Assembly (NCBI GenBank): GCA_008931825.1
Contig: QXVZ01002238.1
Span: forward strand, 1-20,842
Length of the DNA stretch: 20,842 bases
Direction: 5' to 3'
DNA from: Phallusia fumigata
Lineage: Eukaryota; Chordata; Ascidiacea; Phlebobranchia; Ascidiidae
Shown: piece after piece, positions 20,829-20,842 of the stretch
How the letters are laid out: the number at the start of each line of letters is the position of its first letter
Position numbering within the stretch: the first letter of the stretch is position 1
Notes under the pieces: generated by a model
What the model was told of the DNA's origin: nothing
The model's database searches: none
The model's input: only the letters and a program-made list of their open reading frames with translations
Position numbers and translations under genes: made by a program

Positions 20829-20842
20829 GCTGTGCTGCAAAA

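Noticed and set aside
1..20842. CRISPR arrays, bacterial operons, rRNA genes or phage-like systems
   Set aside because: None is seen. The window is eukaryotic, with spliced genes and eukaryotic transposons.

Overview
This is animal genomic DNA: AT-rich, with split genes whose GT-AG introns run from about 70 to about 740 bp, transposon debris, and no bacterial-style operons. Its main content is a tandem cluster of zinc metallocarboxypeptidase genes (peptidase family M14A, the pancreatic carboxypeptidase A/B type), all on the + strand. Gene compactness, repeat style and protein sequence suggest a marine invertebrate chordate such as a sea squirt. That is an impression, because nothing in the window proves the species.

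Layout: (1) 1-2519 has no recognised conserved gene, but holds a tRNA-SINE-like repeat and one candidate 38-residue Cys-rich secreted peptide. (2) 2520-4764 is gene A, a decayed copy in which exons 1-7 are recognisable and carry frameshifts, stops, a 20-bp deletion and a lost zinc ligand. Exons 8-13 were not found. (3) 6326-10818 is gene B, complete in 13 exons and encoding a 414-residue preproenzyme with every catalytic residue. A TATA box lies about 55 bp upstream, and the polyadenylation signal overlaps the stop codon. (4) 10830-14290 is a transposon-rich spacer with a minus-strand BEL/Pao integrase remnant. (5) 14293-19010 is gene C, with 11 intact exons matching exons 3-13 of B and all catalytic residues, but no visible exons 1-2 (signal peptide and start of the prosegment). 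Its introns hold a tRNA-derived SINE and two non-autonomous hAT-like elements with near-matching 8-bp target duplications. (6) Around 20035-20095 a relic of exon 11 marks a fourth copy, D. The right edge has a CRE plus TATA pair that could be the promoter of a gene beyond the window.

B should be made as a secreted zymogen: a signal peptide, a prosegment of about 85 residues cut at a basic site, then a C-terminal exopeptidase. C encodes the same catalytic domain with a changed substrate-facing loop. The cluster looks like birth-and-death evolution: A is closer to C than to its neighbour B, while exon 8 of B and C is nearly identical as if by gene conversion. I see no entirely new type of system. 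The points most worth checking are the missing 5' end of C, the conversion tract, the relic copies, and the overlap of stop codon and polyadenylation signal.
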